Shown here one piece after another: positions 51,159 through 61,907 of a stretch of DNA of 64,000 nt. The stretch lies in contig NZ_JAMKFE010000008.1 of the NCBI RefSeq assembly GCF_023721835.1, positions 124,001 to 188,000 of the forward strand, read 5' to 3'. How positions within the stretch are numbered: the first letter of the stretch is position 1; the number at the start of each line of letters is the position of its first letter. The DNA comes from Caldimonas mangrovi. GTDB lineage: Bacteria > Pseudomonadota > Gammaproteobacteria > Burkholderiales > Burkholderiaceae_C. The notes under the pieces are model-generated. The model saw only the letters and a list, made by a program, of their open reading frames with translations. It ran no database searches and was not told the DNA's origin. Both the position numbers and the translations under genes were made by a program.

Positions 51159-53159
51159 TCAAGCGGGGTCGTCCAGATCCTGCATCATGCTGTCGACGGC
51201 TCGCTGCACCAGGGAGCGGTCTTCCAGCAGCGTGATCAGCCCTTCGCCCAGCAGGCGCTCGACCGCACGGCGTGTCAGCGAGTGCGACTGGCCTGCATGT
51301 TGGCTGGAAAACATGAACAACTGGCCGTTGTCGCTGGCCCACATCAACTGCGCGTTGGTCCACACACCCTGCACGAAGAGGTGGAACCAGGTGCCAGGCA
51401 CCAGCCGTGACATCCACGCTTCACGCGCTTCGCGCCCGGCCTGGGTGTCGCTGTCGGTCATCAGTCCCACCGGAACGGTGGGCAGGGTGCCACGGTCGGC
51501 CGGCTCGTCGGTGTCGAAGGGCAGCAGGCTGGACTCCTCGCGCATGCGCTGCACGAGTTCCTCGGCGGTCAGCTCGTGCTCGGCACGCTCGGCAGGAGTC
51601 GCGGCCCCCGGCGGCGGACGCAGCGACTCGGCGTGGCGTGCCATCAGCTCGGTGAACAAGACTTCGCGCTGCGGCTTCGGCCACGCGATCAGATCGAGCC
51701 CGCCATGCACACGTGCCAGCAGATCGGGCAGCATTGCGCGCAGCCGCTCGCGGTCGGCCGGCGCGGGCATGGGCTGTACGCTCCACAGCAGGTCGTCGAC
51801 GGTGCGCAGCAGCTCGGCGGTCTCCCGGCTGTTCTCGCCATGGCGCATGAGGGATTCCGTCATGGCATCGACCCACGGCCCGAACAGGAAGTCGCGCAAC
51901 GGCTCGCTCAGCGGTCGGCCTTGCATCTGCCTCACCTGCTGGCGCAACACGCTGCGCAGCCGCTCCTTGTGTTCCGCCCGCTGCAGGGCTTCCATGGCTT
52001 GTCGCGAACGCTCCAATGCTTCGCGGCTGCGCGCGTCCAGGTAGTCGTTCACTTCCTGCAGCGCGTCGCGGTAGAGCTGCGCGTCGGCATGCGGAGCGGA
52101 GGTCACGCGGGCGATGAGATCCTGCAGGAAGCGCAGAAAGTCGGTCAACCGCTCGTCGGACGGGTTGCTGTAGCCGGCACAGTGCGAGGCCACCCGGTTG
52201 AGCAACTGCCAGGTCGGGTGGTCGTGCTGCTGCAGCAGCGCCGGGTCTCGCAGGGCCACGCGCAGCACCGAGGGCTGCAACTGACCGAGCACGTCCTTCA
52301 CCGGCGTCAGCAGTCGCGGATCGGCCAGGATCTGGCCGAACAAACGCGACAGCAGTTCTTCGACCTGCGCCCGCTCCATCGCTGCCGGTGCGGCGGCCGC
52401 CGGCTGGCCGGAACCGGGCAGCGCCGGGCTGCCCGCCGGTGCCAGGCGTACCTTGTCGAGCAGCCCGTGCAATGCCCCGGGGCGGGTGATGTCCACCCGT
52501 ACGGCAGGCGCCGTCGGCGTCGTCACGGCACGGAAGGCCAACGGCTGGATGCCTTGCTGCGACAGCTTGCGGCACAGCGCCGCGTACTGGGTCTTGAGGC
52601 TATCGGCGAGCAGTTTGCTGGCCGTGCGCAGCAGCAGCATGCGGCTGGGTTGAGACAACGCGATCGCGCGCGCCGCCTGGCTCAGTGCACGGGCGTACAC
52701 CTCGGGGCGCACCGGGTTGGCCTCTTTGCGGATGGTTGCTTCGCCGCGCAGTGCGGCGGTGTAGGCCTGCACCTCGGAGAGCTCCCACTCGGCGGTGGCT
52801 TCGATCAGCGTGATGGTGCGCGAGACCTCGATGTCTTCTTCGGCTTGGTGTTCGTCGACCAGCGTGAGCGCATCCAGGCTCAGCGTCTGGTGCCGCGGCA
52901 CCAGCGTCGGCGTGGACTCTCGCGCTGCTTCGAGAATGCGCTCGGCCATGGCTTGGGTCAGCGCCTGCACCAGCATGTCGTGCTGGCGCTGCAACGCCTC
53001 CATCAGGCTGAAGAACTCCTGGCGGTCGCGTGCGACGGCCAGGCTCAGGCCGGAGCTGCGCAATTGCTCGGTCGTCCGGTTGACGATCTGTGCGGACAGC
53101 GGGCCGGCATCGGCAACTGCCTGATCGACGTGAGCCTGGAACAGGGAGGAGGTCGGCAT
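51159..53159 (-). CDS. DUF1631 domain-containing protein
   Basis: Large, mostly helical cytosolic protein of 666 residues in the DUF1631 family, whose role is unknown. Features: polar N-terminus (PTSSLFQAHVDQAVADAG), a central alanine/proline-rich linker (APAGSPALPGSGQPAAAA), DPRLLTPVKDVLGQLQPSVL and RVALRDPALLQQHDHPTWQL, which are typical family segments. C-terminal part contains RLVPGTWFHLFVQGVWTNAQ and LMWASDNGQLFMFSSQHAGQ, a PilZ-like segment seen in this family. The start is either the ATG at 53159 or at 53168; neither has a clear ribosome site. It lies just downstream of the groEL terminator and could be partly read from it. Confidence 0.85.
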   Translation of the reverse strand: MPTSSLFQAHVDQAVADAGPLSAQIVNRTTEQLRSSGLSLAVARDRQEFFSLMEALQRQHDMLVQALTQAMAERILEAARESTPTLVPRHQTLSLDALTLVDEHQAEEDIEVSRTITLIEATAEWELSEVQAYTAALRGEATIRKEANPVRPEVYARALSQAARAIALSQPSRMLLLRTASKLLADSLKTQYAALCRKLSQQGIQPLAFRAVTTPTAPAVRVDITRPGALHGLLDKVRLAPAGSPALPGSGQPAAAAPAAMERAQVEELLSRLFGQILADPRLLTPVKDVLGQLQPSVLRVALRDPALLQQHDHPTWQLLNRVASHCAGYSNPSDERLTDFLRFLQDLIARVTSAPHADAQLYRDALQEVNDYLDARSREALERSRQAMEALQRAEHKERLRSVLRQQVRQMQGRPLSEPLRDFLFGPWVDAMTESLMRHGENSRETAELLRTVDDLLWSVQPMPAPADRERLRAMLPDLLARVHGGLDLIAWPKPQREVLFTELMARHAESLRPPPGAATPAERAEHELTAEELVQRMREESSLLPFDTDEPADRGTLPTVPVGLMTDSDTQAGREAREAWMSRLVPGTWFHLFVQGVWTNAQLMWASDNGQLFMFSSQHAGQSHSLTRRAVERLLGEGLITLLEDRSLVQRAVDSMMQDLDDPA

Positions 53160-53199
53160 GCGCCGCATTATCGAGCGGCCCAGCCGAAACGGGCAAAAG

Positions 53200-53227
53200 A
53201 AAAGGGCCGCCTTTCGGCGGCCCTTTT
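53200..53227. terminator. intrinsic terminator after groEL
   Basis: Stem AAAAGGGCCGCC / GGCGGCCCTTTT with a 4-base TTTC loop; on the minus strand a T-rich tail TCTTTT follows. It is 27 bases after the groEL stop. Confidence 0.88.
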
Positions 53228-53253
53228 GCGCAGGGACAGGGTCCGGGCAGGAC

Positions 53254-54951
<1,698 letters not shown>

Positions 54952-55242
54952 TTACTTCTCGATGACGGCGAAGAGGTCTTCCTCGCGCATCACCAGCAGC
55001 TCGTCGCCGTCGACCTTGACGGTCTGGCCGCTGTACTTGCCGAACAGGACGCGGTCACCCACCTTGACATTGAGGGCCACGAAGTCGCCCTTGTCGTTGC
55101 GCTTGCCCGGGCCCACCGCGAGCACTTCACCCTGGTCGGGCTTCTCGGCGGCGTTGTCGGGGATCACGATGCCCGAAGCGGTCTTGGTTTCATTCTCGAG
55201 GCGCTTGACGATCACGCGATCGTGCAACGGACGAAGTTTCAT
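54952..55242 (-). CDS. groES: co-chaperonin GroES (Hsp10)
   Basis: Heptameric lid for GroEL, 96 residues. [20 protein letters not shown] at the N-terminus, the mobile loop [20 protein letters not shown], and [20 protein letters not shown] at the end are typical. AAAGGAGATGCA before the ATG is a good ribosome site. First gene of the groESL operon, with a CIRCE element 105 bases upstream. Confidence 0.98.
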   Translation of the reverse strand: MKLRPLHDRVIVKRLENETKTASGIVIPDNAAEKPDQGEVLAVGPGKRNDKGDFVALNVKVGDRVLFGKYSGQTVKVDGDELLVMREEDLFAVIEK

Positions 55243-55280
55243 TGCATCTCCTTTGAATAGGAAGGCACTGCTGGAACAGG

Positions 55281-55304
55281 AATGAGCGCATGTGAGCGCT
55301 CATT
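55281..55304 (-). promoter_or_regulatory. perfect inverted repeat in the groES leader
   Basis: AATGAGCGC / GCGCTCATT, 9-bp arms round a 6-base loop, 39 bases upstream of the groES ATG, downstream of CIRCE. In the mRNA it would form a leader hairpin; it could also be a protein-binding site, or may tune translation by temperature. Function unknown. Confidence 0.6.
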
Positions 55305-55346
55305 TACATTATTGGGCGTCTGACGTAATCGCCGTCGCCCGGATCA

Positions 55347-55373
55347 CTAGCACTCACCGATGGAGAGTGCTAA
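55347..55373. promoter_or_regulatory. CIRCE element (HrcA operator)
   Basis: CTAGCACTC, nine-base spacer, GAGTGCTAA: one mismatch to the TTAGCACTC-N9-GAGTGCTAA consensus. It is upstream of groES on the minus strand and implies repression by HrcA, whose gene is not in this window. A sigma-32 promoter is likely nearby, but no clear -35/-10 pair was recognised. Confidence 0.9.
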
Positions 55374-55438
55374 CAGCCCGAATTATAAGGACGGCCGGAC
55401 GCGTTTCAAGAGCTGTCGAAAACTTCAGGGCGGCGGGT

Positions 55439-56344
55439 TCAGGGCACTTCGCGGCCGGCCGCAGCCGACCAGACTTCGTGCCAGGTGGGCGCGTCCATCG
55501 GGCGGTCGAGCGCGTCGACGGCCTGGCGTACCGCATCGGCGCGGCTGGAACCGACGATGGGCAGCGGCTGCGACGGGTGCCGCAGCAACCAGGCATAGAC
55601 GACCGTCGCGACCGGCGCATGCCAGCGGGCGGCGATGGCTTCCAGGCAGGCTCGCACGCGCACCGCCTGCGCATCCTGCCCGGTGAACAAGCGGCCGCCG
55701 GCCAACGGCGACCACAGCATCGGCTTGCAACGCAGTTGCTGCGCCTGGTCCAGCGTGCCGTCGTGCAGCGCAGCCATCTGCAGCGGCGACAGCTCGACCT
55801 GGTGGGTGACCAGCAGGGTGCGGCTGGCCAGCAGCGCGAACTGCGCCGGCGTGAAGTTGGAGACGCCGAAGTGCAGCACCTTGCCGGCGCGGCGCAGGTC
55901 GTCGAAAGCCCGCGCGACCTCGTCGGCGTCCATCAGCGGATCGGGGCGGTGGATCAGCAGCAGATCGAGCCGGTCGGTGCGCAGCTCGCGCAGCGAGTTC
56001 TCGACCGAGGCGACGATGTGGCCGTACGAGGTGTCGTAGGCCTTGAGCCGGTGCTGCGGTCGCGCGCCGGCCACCAGCTGGATGCCGCACTTGCTGACCA
56101 GCTGCAGGCGTTCCCGCAACTGCGGGGCAAGCCTCAGCGCCTCGCCGAACAGGCCTTCGACGGTGTAGCCGCCGTAGATGTCTGCGTGGTCGAAGCTGGT
56201 GACACCCAGCTCCAGGCACTGCTCGATCCAGTTCAGCCGCTGCCGGGGCGTCCAGCCCCAGCTGTCCATGCGCCAGGCGCCGGCAACGATGCGCGACAGG
56301 CGAGGGCCGCCGGGGGAAAGCTCGACCGGAGCGGCGACCGACAT
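55439..56344 (-). CDS. aldo/keto reductase
   Basis: NADPH-dependent oxidoreductase of the AKR superfamily, 301 residues, of the YdhF-like group. Tetrad: D52 and Y57 in FDHADIYGG, K85 in VSKCGIQL, H132 in LLIHRPDP. NADPH segment VGSSRADAVRQAVDALD lies near the C-terminus. Its start overlaps the stop of ychF by one base (TGATG), so it is translationally coupled to it. Substrate unknown. Confidence 0.9.
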   Translation of the reverse strand: MSVAAPVELSPGGPRLSRIVAGAWRMDSWGWTPRQRLNWIEQCLELGVTSFDHADIYGGYTVEGLFGEALRLAPQLRERLQLVSKCGIQLVAGARPQHRLKAYDTSYGHIVASVENSLRELRTDRLDLLLIHRPDPLMDADEVARAFDDLRRAGKVLHFGVSNFTPAQFALLASRTLLVTHQVELSPLQMAALHDGTLDQAQQLRCKPMLWSPLAGGRLFTGQDAQAVRVRACLEAIAARWHAPVATVVYAWLLRHPSQPLPIVGSSRADAVRQAVDALDRPMDAPTWHEVWSAAAGREVP

Positions 56345-57438
56345 CAGACGTTGAAGAGAAAATGCAGCACGTCGCCATCCTTCACGATGTACTCCTTGCC
56401 TTCAGCGCGCATCCTGCCGGCATCCTTGGCGCCCTGTTCGCCCTTGTAGGCGATGAAGTCGTCATAGGCAATGGTCTGCGCACGGATGAAGCCGCGCTCG
56501 AAATCGGTGTGGATCACGCCGGCCGCCTGCGGTGCGGTGGCGCCGATGGGCACTGTCCAGGCGCGCACTTCCTTGACGCCGGCGGTGAAGTAGGTTTGCA
56601 GGCCCAGCAGCTTGAACGCTGCACGGATCAGGCGGTTCAGGCCGGGCTCGTCCTGCCCCATCTCCTGCAGGAACATCAGGCGGTCGTCGTCGCCCATGTC
56701 GGCCAGCTCGGCTTCTGTCTTGGCGCAGATGGCAACCACCGGCGCGCCCTGTTGGGCGGCATATTCCTTCAGCCGGTCGAGATAGGGGTTGTTCTCGAAA
56801 CCGTCCTCGGCCACGTTGCCGACGAACATCGCCGGCTTGGCGGTGATCAGGCACAGCGGCTTGAGCACGAGCTGCTCTTCCTTGCTGAAGTCGATCGTGC
56901 GCACCGGCTTGCCTTCGTTCAACGCGGCCTGGCACTTGTTCAGCACGTCGACCAGGCGCTGCGCCTCCTTGTCGCCCCCGGCCTTGGCCACCTTGATGTA
57001 GCGCTGCAGGCTCTTGTCGACAGTGGCCAGGTCTGCCAGGCACAGTTCGGTCTGGATCACCTCGATGTCGGAAATGGGATCGACCTTGCCGGCCACGTGG
57101 ATGACGTTCTCGTCCTCGAAGCAGCGCACGACGTTGACGATGGCGTCGGTCTCGCGGATGTGCGCCAGGAACTGGTTGCCCAGCCCTTCACCCTTGGAGG
57201 CTCCGGCCACCAGGCCGGCAATGTCGACGAACTCGACGATCGCCGGTACCACCCGTTCCGGTTTCACGATGTCGGACAGGGCCTGCAGCCGGGGATCGGG
57301 CAGCTCGACGATGCCGACGTTGGGCTCGATCGTGCAGAACGGATAGTTCTCGGCGGCGATGCCGGCTTTCGTGAGGGCATTGAAGAGCGTGGACTTGCCG
57401 ACGTTGGGCAGGCCCACGATGCCGCATTTGAGGCTCAT
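56344..57438 (-). CDS. ychF: redox-regulated ATPase YchF
   Basis: Conserved P-loop protein of the Obg/YchF family, which binds ATP rather than GTP and associates with ribosomes; it negatively modulates the oxidative-stress response in E. coli. G1 GLPNVGKST (8-16), G3-like [20 protein letters not shown], and the altered NxxE motif in [13 protein letters not shown], which explains ATP preference. A C-terminal TGS domain ends in [13 protein letters not shown]. Length 364 residues. TAAAAT at 57477-57472 (minus) is a -10 candidate about 35 bases upstream. The aldo/keto reductase start overlaps its stop by one base. Confidence 0.95.
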   Translation of the reverse strand: MSLKCGIVGLPNVGKSTLFNALTKAGIAAENYPFCTIEPNVGIVELPDPRLQALSDIVKPERVVPAIVEFVDIAGLVAGASKGEGLGNQFLAHIRETDAIVNVVRCFEDENVIHVAGKVDPISDIEVIQTELCLADLATVDKSLQRYIKVAKAGGDKEAQRLVDVLNKCQAALNEGKPVRTIDFSKEEQLVLKPLCLITAKPAMFVGNVAEDGFENNPYLDRLKEYAAQQGAPVVAICAKTEAELADMGDDDRLMFLQEMGQDEPGLNRLIRAAFKLLGLQTYFTAGVKEVRAWTVPIGATAPQAAGVIHTDFERGFIRAQTIAYDDFIAYKGEQGAKDAGRMRAEGKEYIVKDGDVLHFLFNV

Positions 57439-57471
57439 GGCGGGCTTTCCGGAGAGGAAGGGAAACGGGGG

Positions 57472-57477
57472 ATTTTA
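57472..57477 (-). promoter_or_regulatory. -10-like TAAAAT before ychF
   Basis: On the minus strand TAAAAT lies 33 bases before the ychF ATG. It overlaps the stop codon of the upstream GDPD gene. No good -35 is seen. Confidence 0.35.
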
Positions 57478-58494
57478 CGGGGCGGAGGAAGAGCCCGCCG
57501 CGGCGCCGGGACGGCGCAGCAGCGGGCCGATCCGCTCGATCCGGTTGGTCCAGATGCCCCCTGCATAGTCGGCCGGCAGCCGCGCAAGCGCCTCGGCGTC
57601 GTCGATGCCGCGGCTGAAATCGCCGCCGGTATAGGGCCCGAGCACGACCACATCGCTGCCGGCCGCACGCAGCCGCCGCACCAGCCGGTGCGGCCAGCCC
57701 CATAGCCACGGCGCCAGGTTGCTCGGCACCAGCATCAGCGAGTTGCGGCAGGCCTGCGGGACATGGCCGCTCCAGCCGAGCGCAGCGTAGCGGGTCAGGC
57801 ACTGCATCAACGAACGCCTCGACGCCACCCGCGCGGCGGGCAGTGCGGCCTGCAGCGCATCCAGCGGCTCGGCGCTGCCGTAGACCACCAGCCGGGCCAG
57901 CTGTGCCGCAGGTAGATGGGCGAGCTTGCGCGCGAGCAGGGCGCCTTCCGCCGGGTCACGGCTCTTGACGTGCACCAGGAAACGCTGCTGCGGGAATCGC
58001 CGCAACACCTCATCGAGCGACGGCATCAGGCCCACGCCTCGGCCGCGCAGCGGGAAGCTGCGTCCACCGTCGGCGCTGTAGCCGTGGCCGACGTCGAGCG
58101 CCTTCAATTGCGCCAGTGTTGCCTCGCGCGTCACGCCCTGTCCGTCGGTGCGGCACTCCAGCGTCCAGTCGTGGAACACCGCGACATCGCCGTCGGCCGT
58201 CGGCTGGACGTCGAACTCGACCACCTCGGCGCCGGCGGCGATCGCGGCGGCCATCGACGGCAGCGTGTTCTCGATGTAGTCGTGCAGCGGCGGCACGATC
58301 CGGGTCGCGGTGCAGGTGTCGTTGCCGACCCCGTCGAGCGGGAAGGTCTGGTGCACGCCGCGGTGCGCCAGCAGCCACGCGCCGGCAGAAGGCGGATCGA
58401 CCCAGACGGACTGGTTGCCCAGCCACAGGGCCGCACCTGCCGCCGCGGCGACGAAGAGCGCCAGACGCAGTCTTTTGCCGCCGGCGCGCGACAT
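57475..58494 (-). CDS. glycerophosphodiester phosphodiesterase-like protein
   Basis: GDPD-domain TIM-barrel phosphodiesterase, 339 residues. It has an N-terminal membrane helix (residues 9-26, LRLALFVAAAAGAALWLG) so it is probably periplasmic and anchored. Catalytic motifs: H44-R45 in LLAHRGVHQTFP, E75-N76 in YIENTLPSMAAAIAAGAE, E93 and D95 in EVVEFDVQPTADGD, and H108 in VFHDW. An insert of about 30 residues lies between the HR and EN motifs, unusual for the family. It hydrolyses glycerophosphodiesters in relatives; substrate not established. The start overlaps the MOSC stop by one base (TGATG). Confidence 0.85.
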   Translation of the reverse strand: MSRAGGKRLRLALFVAAAAGAALWLGNQSVWVDPPSAGAWLLAHRGVHQTFPLDGVGNDTCTATRIVPPLHDYIENTLPSMAAAIAAGAEVVEFDVQPTADGDVAVFHDWTLECRTDGQGVTREATLAQLKALDVGHGYSADGGRSFPLRGRGVGLMPSLDEVLRRFPQQRFLVHVKSRDPAEGALLARKLAHLPAAQLARLVVYGSAEPLDALQAALPAARVASRRSLMQCLTRYAALGWSGHVPQACRNSLMLVPSNLAPWLWGWPHRLVRRLRAAGSDVVVLGPYTGGDFSRGIDDAEALARLPADYAGGIWTNRIERIGPLLRRPGAAAGSSSAP

Positions 58495-59357
58495 CAGAAC
58501 TTGAAGCTGGCGGCGCCGGTGGCGCCGCGCCGCAGCAGGTGTTCGATGCCGCCGAGGATGATGGCATTCATGCCGAAGGTGAGCGCGCCGTCGAGCCGCG
58601 GGTCGGCCCGGTAGGTCGCGAGCGTGTCGCCCGGCTCGTGGCCGCGCTCCCCGGTGGCCGGGTCGACATTGGGAATGGGGCAGCGCGGGCAGGGCTTGAC
58701 GAGCTTGAGGTGGACGCGGCCCTGCTCGGTGTCGATCCACAGCTCGTCGAGATAGTCCTCGCCGTGAGGGTCGAGCGAGCCATCGATGCCGTCGATCACC
58801 AGGTTGGGCCGGAAACGCTCGATGCCGACCGGCACCACGCCGCGTGCGGACAGCTTCTCGTTCAGCCCGTCAAGCGAAGGCTGCGAGATCACCAGCACCG
58901 GGTAGCCGTCGCTGAACTGGTTCTCGGCCTCGACGCCCTCGGTCCACCGCAGACTCGACAGCCGCTTCTGCTCGGGGTCGAAGCGCACCAGCCGCACACG
59001 CTGGCCGAGGAAGTCGCTGAACCAGTGCGCGGCGAGATCGCCCATGTCGTAGGCCTTGACGCTGTCGTTCCAGACCTGCACGGTGGTCGGCGCCTCGACG
59101 GTGTCGTAGGCCACGTGCAGCGCCAGCATGCCCGGGGCGCGCAGCACCATGTCGGCGTGGCGCAACTGCGGGCGGATCAACGCCATGCGCGGCAGCTCCC
59201 GCTGGGTGACGAAGTGGCCCTGCTCGTCGACCACCATCCAGGCACGATCGAACTCCAACCCCGTCTCGACCAGCAACGACTCGTCGAGCGGCACGCCGGC
59301 GCAAGACTTGACCGGGTACACGTACAGGCCCGAGACCAGAAAACTCACATCGCTCAC
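58494..59357 (-). CDS. MOSC domain-containing protein
   Basis: Cytosolic protein with an N-terminal MOSC-N barrel and a C-terminal MOSC domain, 287 residues, resembling the eukaryotic mARC and bacterial YcbX proteins, which bind the molybdenum cofactor and reduce N-hydroxylated compounds. Start YVYPVKSCAGVPLDESLLVE is typical of the N barrel; the cofactor-binding cysteine is in LVKPCPRCPIPNVDPATGER, and RFRPNLVIDG is another family stretch. No separate ferredoxin domain. Next gene overlaps by one base. It is a second likely molybdoenzyme in the window, with MsrP. Confidence 0.88.
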   Translation of the reverse strand: MSDVSFLVSGLYVYPVKSCAGVPLDESLLVETGLEFDRAWMVVDEQGHFVTQRELPRMALIRPQLRHADMVLRAPGMLALHVAYDTVEAPTTVQVWNDSVKAYDMGDLAAHWFSDFLGQRVRLVRFDPEQKRLSSLRWTEGVEAENQFSDGYPVLVISQPSLDGLNEKLSARGVVPVGIERFRPNLVIDGIDGSLDPHGEDYLDELWIDTEQGRVHLKLVKPCPRCPIPNVDPATGERGHEPGDTLATYRADPRLDGALTFGMNAIILGGIEHLLRRGATGAASFKF

Positions 59358-59424
59358 TTCAATGGCTCCCCATGCGGCCGCACACCGTAGCCGCCGAGCG
59401 GTGCCGCCGGCGCCGCGGAGCGGG

Positions 59425-61851
59425 TCATTTCAACAGATCCTTCAGCTTGTCCTTGAGCGCGTCGCGCGGCTTGGTCGGTTTCGCGGGAGCGGAAGCGGCG
59501 GGCGCGGCCGGTTCTGCGGACGGGACGCCCAGCTCCTTCTTCAGCTTGTCCGCGAGCTTGTTCTTCAAGGTGTTCTCGGCGGCACCGACTGCGACGGCGG
59601 ACCACTGAACGCGCCAGTCGATCGCATCGAGCGGGCCGGTCAGCCGCACCGGCACGGTCAGCCCGCGCAGTGCCGCCAGCTCGGCGCCGCCCTGACCCTT
59701 GGAGGTGCCGGCGACCACGGCGCGCGCGGTGTAGTCGATGCGGCTGCGGCCGATGTCGATCGCACCTTCGCCGCCCAGGCGCAGGAACGGGCTCTTGACG
59801 TCGAGGTCCCGGTTGCGCGCCACGCCGTCGGCGATCTGGAAGCTGGCACTCAGCTCCGAGAAGTCGGTCTTTTCGGTCTGGCGCGCCTGCTGCACCGCGT
59901 CCTTCTGCAGCGTCAGCGCAGCCTTGGCCTCGCGCAGCGTGCGCGCGAGGTTGATGCCCTTGATCGCGCCGTCGCGCAGTTGCAGCGCGGCCTGCCCGTC
60001 GAGGCGGGACTTCATTTCGCCGACGGTCTTGCCCGCCGACTCGAGGTCGAAGCTGACGCGTCCGCGGCCTTCCAGCACGTCCTTCTGCGCGACGTCCTGC
60101 AGCGCGGCGTTGATATCGATGTTGGTCGCCGCCCCCTTGAACATCACGCGTTGCGCACGCGCGTCGGCAAACGCATCGGCGTCGATGCTGCCGCTCCAGA
60201 TGCGGCCGGCCAGGGTGCCGACGCGCAGCATGCCGCCATCGAGCGTGGCCTCGATGCGGGCGTCGTCGAGTTGGTAGGGGCGGTAGATCAGTGAACCCGC
60301 CTTCAAGGACAGACTGCCTTGCAGCGAGCGCAGCGGCGAGAGATCGATCGGGCTGTCGGCGCCGCCGGTTGCCGCCGGTTTGCCGGCGGTCGCCGCCGAG
60401 GGCTCGGCCAGCAGCGTGTTCAAGTCGAGTTTTGCGAACTGCCCCTTGGCATGCACCGTCGGCACCGTCCCTGCAAAGGCGGCAGTGCCCTGCGTGTCGA
60501 ACGCGTTGTTGTTCAGTGCGCCGGCAAGCTGCCACTGGGCGGCCTGGGCCGAGGCTTGTGCGCGGCCCTTGACGGCGATCTGCAGCGGTTTCAGCGACGG
60601 GTCCTGCAGTTGCGCCTGCAACTCGAGCTTGTCGAGCGCGACGGCGGTTTTGGCGATCTGCAGCAGCAGGTCGGTGCGCAGCGAGCCGGACAACTTGCGT
60701 TCGCCGCTGCCGGCGAGCGTCGCCTCGAAGCCGGGCAGACGCACTTCGTCGAAGCTGCCGCTCGGCGCCGCAGAGCGGAAGTCGGCGCTCCAGCCTTGTG
60801 CACCGCCGAGCGCCACGCGGCCCTGCAGCGCGCTGCCCTTCAGCGACGAGCCTTCGACCTGCAGTTGCGGCCATTGCAGACGGGCCTCGATCGGCTGCTT
60901 GTCGCGCACGGCCTTCAGTTCGACCGCCAGTTGCTCGACGGCGAGCGCGCGGCGTTGCGGTTCGTACGAGAAGCGCTGCAAGGACACGGTCGACGGTTCC
61001 AGCTTCAGCGCGCCCAGCATGGCGCTGCTTTCCAGTCGTAGCCCTTCGGCGCGCAGCGCGCCCTGGCTGCCGTCATAGGCGAGATTGCCGCTTGCGCGCG
61101 TGTCGAGCGCCTCCATGCCGAGCGCGCTGCCGGCGTAGGCGAGCTTCATGTCGGTCAATGCCAGCGAGCCGCTGTCGAGGGCCAGGCGCAGCCGCGTGTC
61201 GCCTTTCAAGTCGCCGCGCACCGACGGCTGCACGAGATCGAAGCCTGCGTCGAGTGCGACCGGGGACTCCACGCCGTCGGCGAGTCGCCCGGTGGTGAGC
61301 GAACGCAGGTGCACCTCGCCTTGCAGCTTGGCCGGCACGTCGTGCATCGAGACGCGCACGTTGCGCAGCTCGATGCCGTTGACGTCGAATTGCAGGCTGC
61401 GACCGGAGCCGTCGTTCCCGCTGTTGTCGGGCTGCTTGTCGGACTGCAGCAGGTCGTCGATGTTGCGACGCCCCTGCGCGTCGCGCGTGTAGCGCAGCCG
61501 CAGGCCGCTGGCCTGCACACGGTCGACGACGAGCTGCTTGCGCAGCAGCGGCAGCACCTCCACCGCGAGCGCGGCCTGGTCGAGCCGCAGAAATTCATCG
61601 GCGCGCCGATGCTCGCTGAGCGACACCTGGCGCAGGGTCACCTCCAGCCGTGGGAACACGCTGAGCGAGACCGGGCCGTCGATCGCGAGCGTGCGCTGCT
61701 TGTGCTCACGCGTCCATTCGATCAGCGTGCCCTTGTAACGGTTGGCATCGAAGGTGGCGACCAGATAGGCGGCCGCCGCGGCAAGCAGCAGCAAGACGGC
61801 GCCGAAGGCGATGGCAGCGGTGCGGATCCAGCGTTTGACGTGTGGGCTCAT
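59425..61851 (-). CDS. AsmA family protein
   Basis: Large inner-membrane-anchored periplasmic protein of 808 residues in the AsmA group, related to bridge-like lipid-transfer proteins that move phospholipids to the outer membrane. Single N-terminal anchor (AIAFGAVLLLLAAAAAYLVA), followed by an AsmA N-terminal domain (DGPVSLSVFPRLEVTLRQVS) and long beta-rich repeats. The C-terminal AsmA_2-like part includes LEGRGRVSFDLESAGKTVGE and DGAIKGINLARTLREAKAAL. The end is lysine-rich and low complexity (PTKPRDALKDKLKDLLK). Divergent from the UbiH-like gene. Confidence 0.9.
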   Translation of the reverse strand: MSPHVKRWIRTAAIAFGAVLLLLAAAAAYLVATFDANRYKGTLIEWTREHKQRTLAIDGPVSLSVFPRLEVTLRQVSLSEHRRADEFLRLDQAALAVEVLPLLRKQLVVDRVQASGLRLRYTRDAQGRRNIDDLLQSDKQPDNSGNDGSGRSLQFDVNGIELRNVRVSMHDVPAKLQGEVHLRSLTTGRLADGVESPVALDAGFDLVQPSVRGDLKGDTRLRLALDSGSLALTDMKLAYAGSALGMEALDTRASGNLAYDGSQGALRAEGLRLESSAMLGALKLEPSTVSLQRFSYEPQRRALAVEQLAVELKAVRDKQPIEARLQWPQLQVEGSSLKGSALQGRVALGGAQGWSADFRSAAPSGSFDEVRLPGFEATLAGSGERKLSGSLRTDLLLQIAKTAVALDKLELQAQLQDPSLKPLQIAVKGRAQASAQAAQWQLAGALNNNAFDTQGTAAFAGTVPTVHAKGQFAKLDLNTLLAEPSAATAGKPAATGGADSPIDLSPLRSLQGSLSLKAGSLIYRPYQLDDARIEATLDGGMLRVGTLAGRIWSGSIDADAFADARAQRVMFKGAATNIDINAALQDVAQKDVLEGRGRVSFDLESAGKTVGEMKSRLDGQAALQLRDGAIKGINLARTLREAKAALTLQKDAVQQARQTEKTDFSELSASFQIADGVARNRDLDVKSPFLRLGGEGAIDIGRSRIDYTARAVVAGTSKGQGGAELAALRGLTVPVRLTGPLDAIDWRVQWSAVAVGAAENTLKNKLADKLKKELGVPSAEPAAPAASAPAKPTKPRDALKDKLKDLLK

Positions 61852-61860
61852 GGTCGGGCT

Positions 61861-61866
61861 ATTGTG
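61861..61866 (-). promoter_or_regulatory. -10-like CACAAT before the AsmA gene
   Basis: Minus-strand CACAAT nine bases before the AsmA ATG; one of several such hexamers unusually close to a start codon in this window. No -35 seen. Confidence 0.3.
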
Positions 61867-61894
61867 CCGAGTCCGGGTGACGCCTGCCCGCTCC

Positions 61895-61900
61895 TACAAT
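61895..61900 (+). promoter_or_regulatory. -10-like TACAAT seven bases before the UbiH-like start
   Basis: TACAAT, seven bases, ATG at 61908. It would put the transcript start at or next to the ATG. An in-frame ATG at 61899 overlaps the hexamer. Confidence 0.35.
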
Positions 61901-61907
61901 GCCGCGG

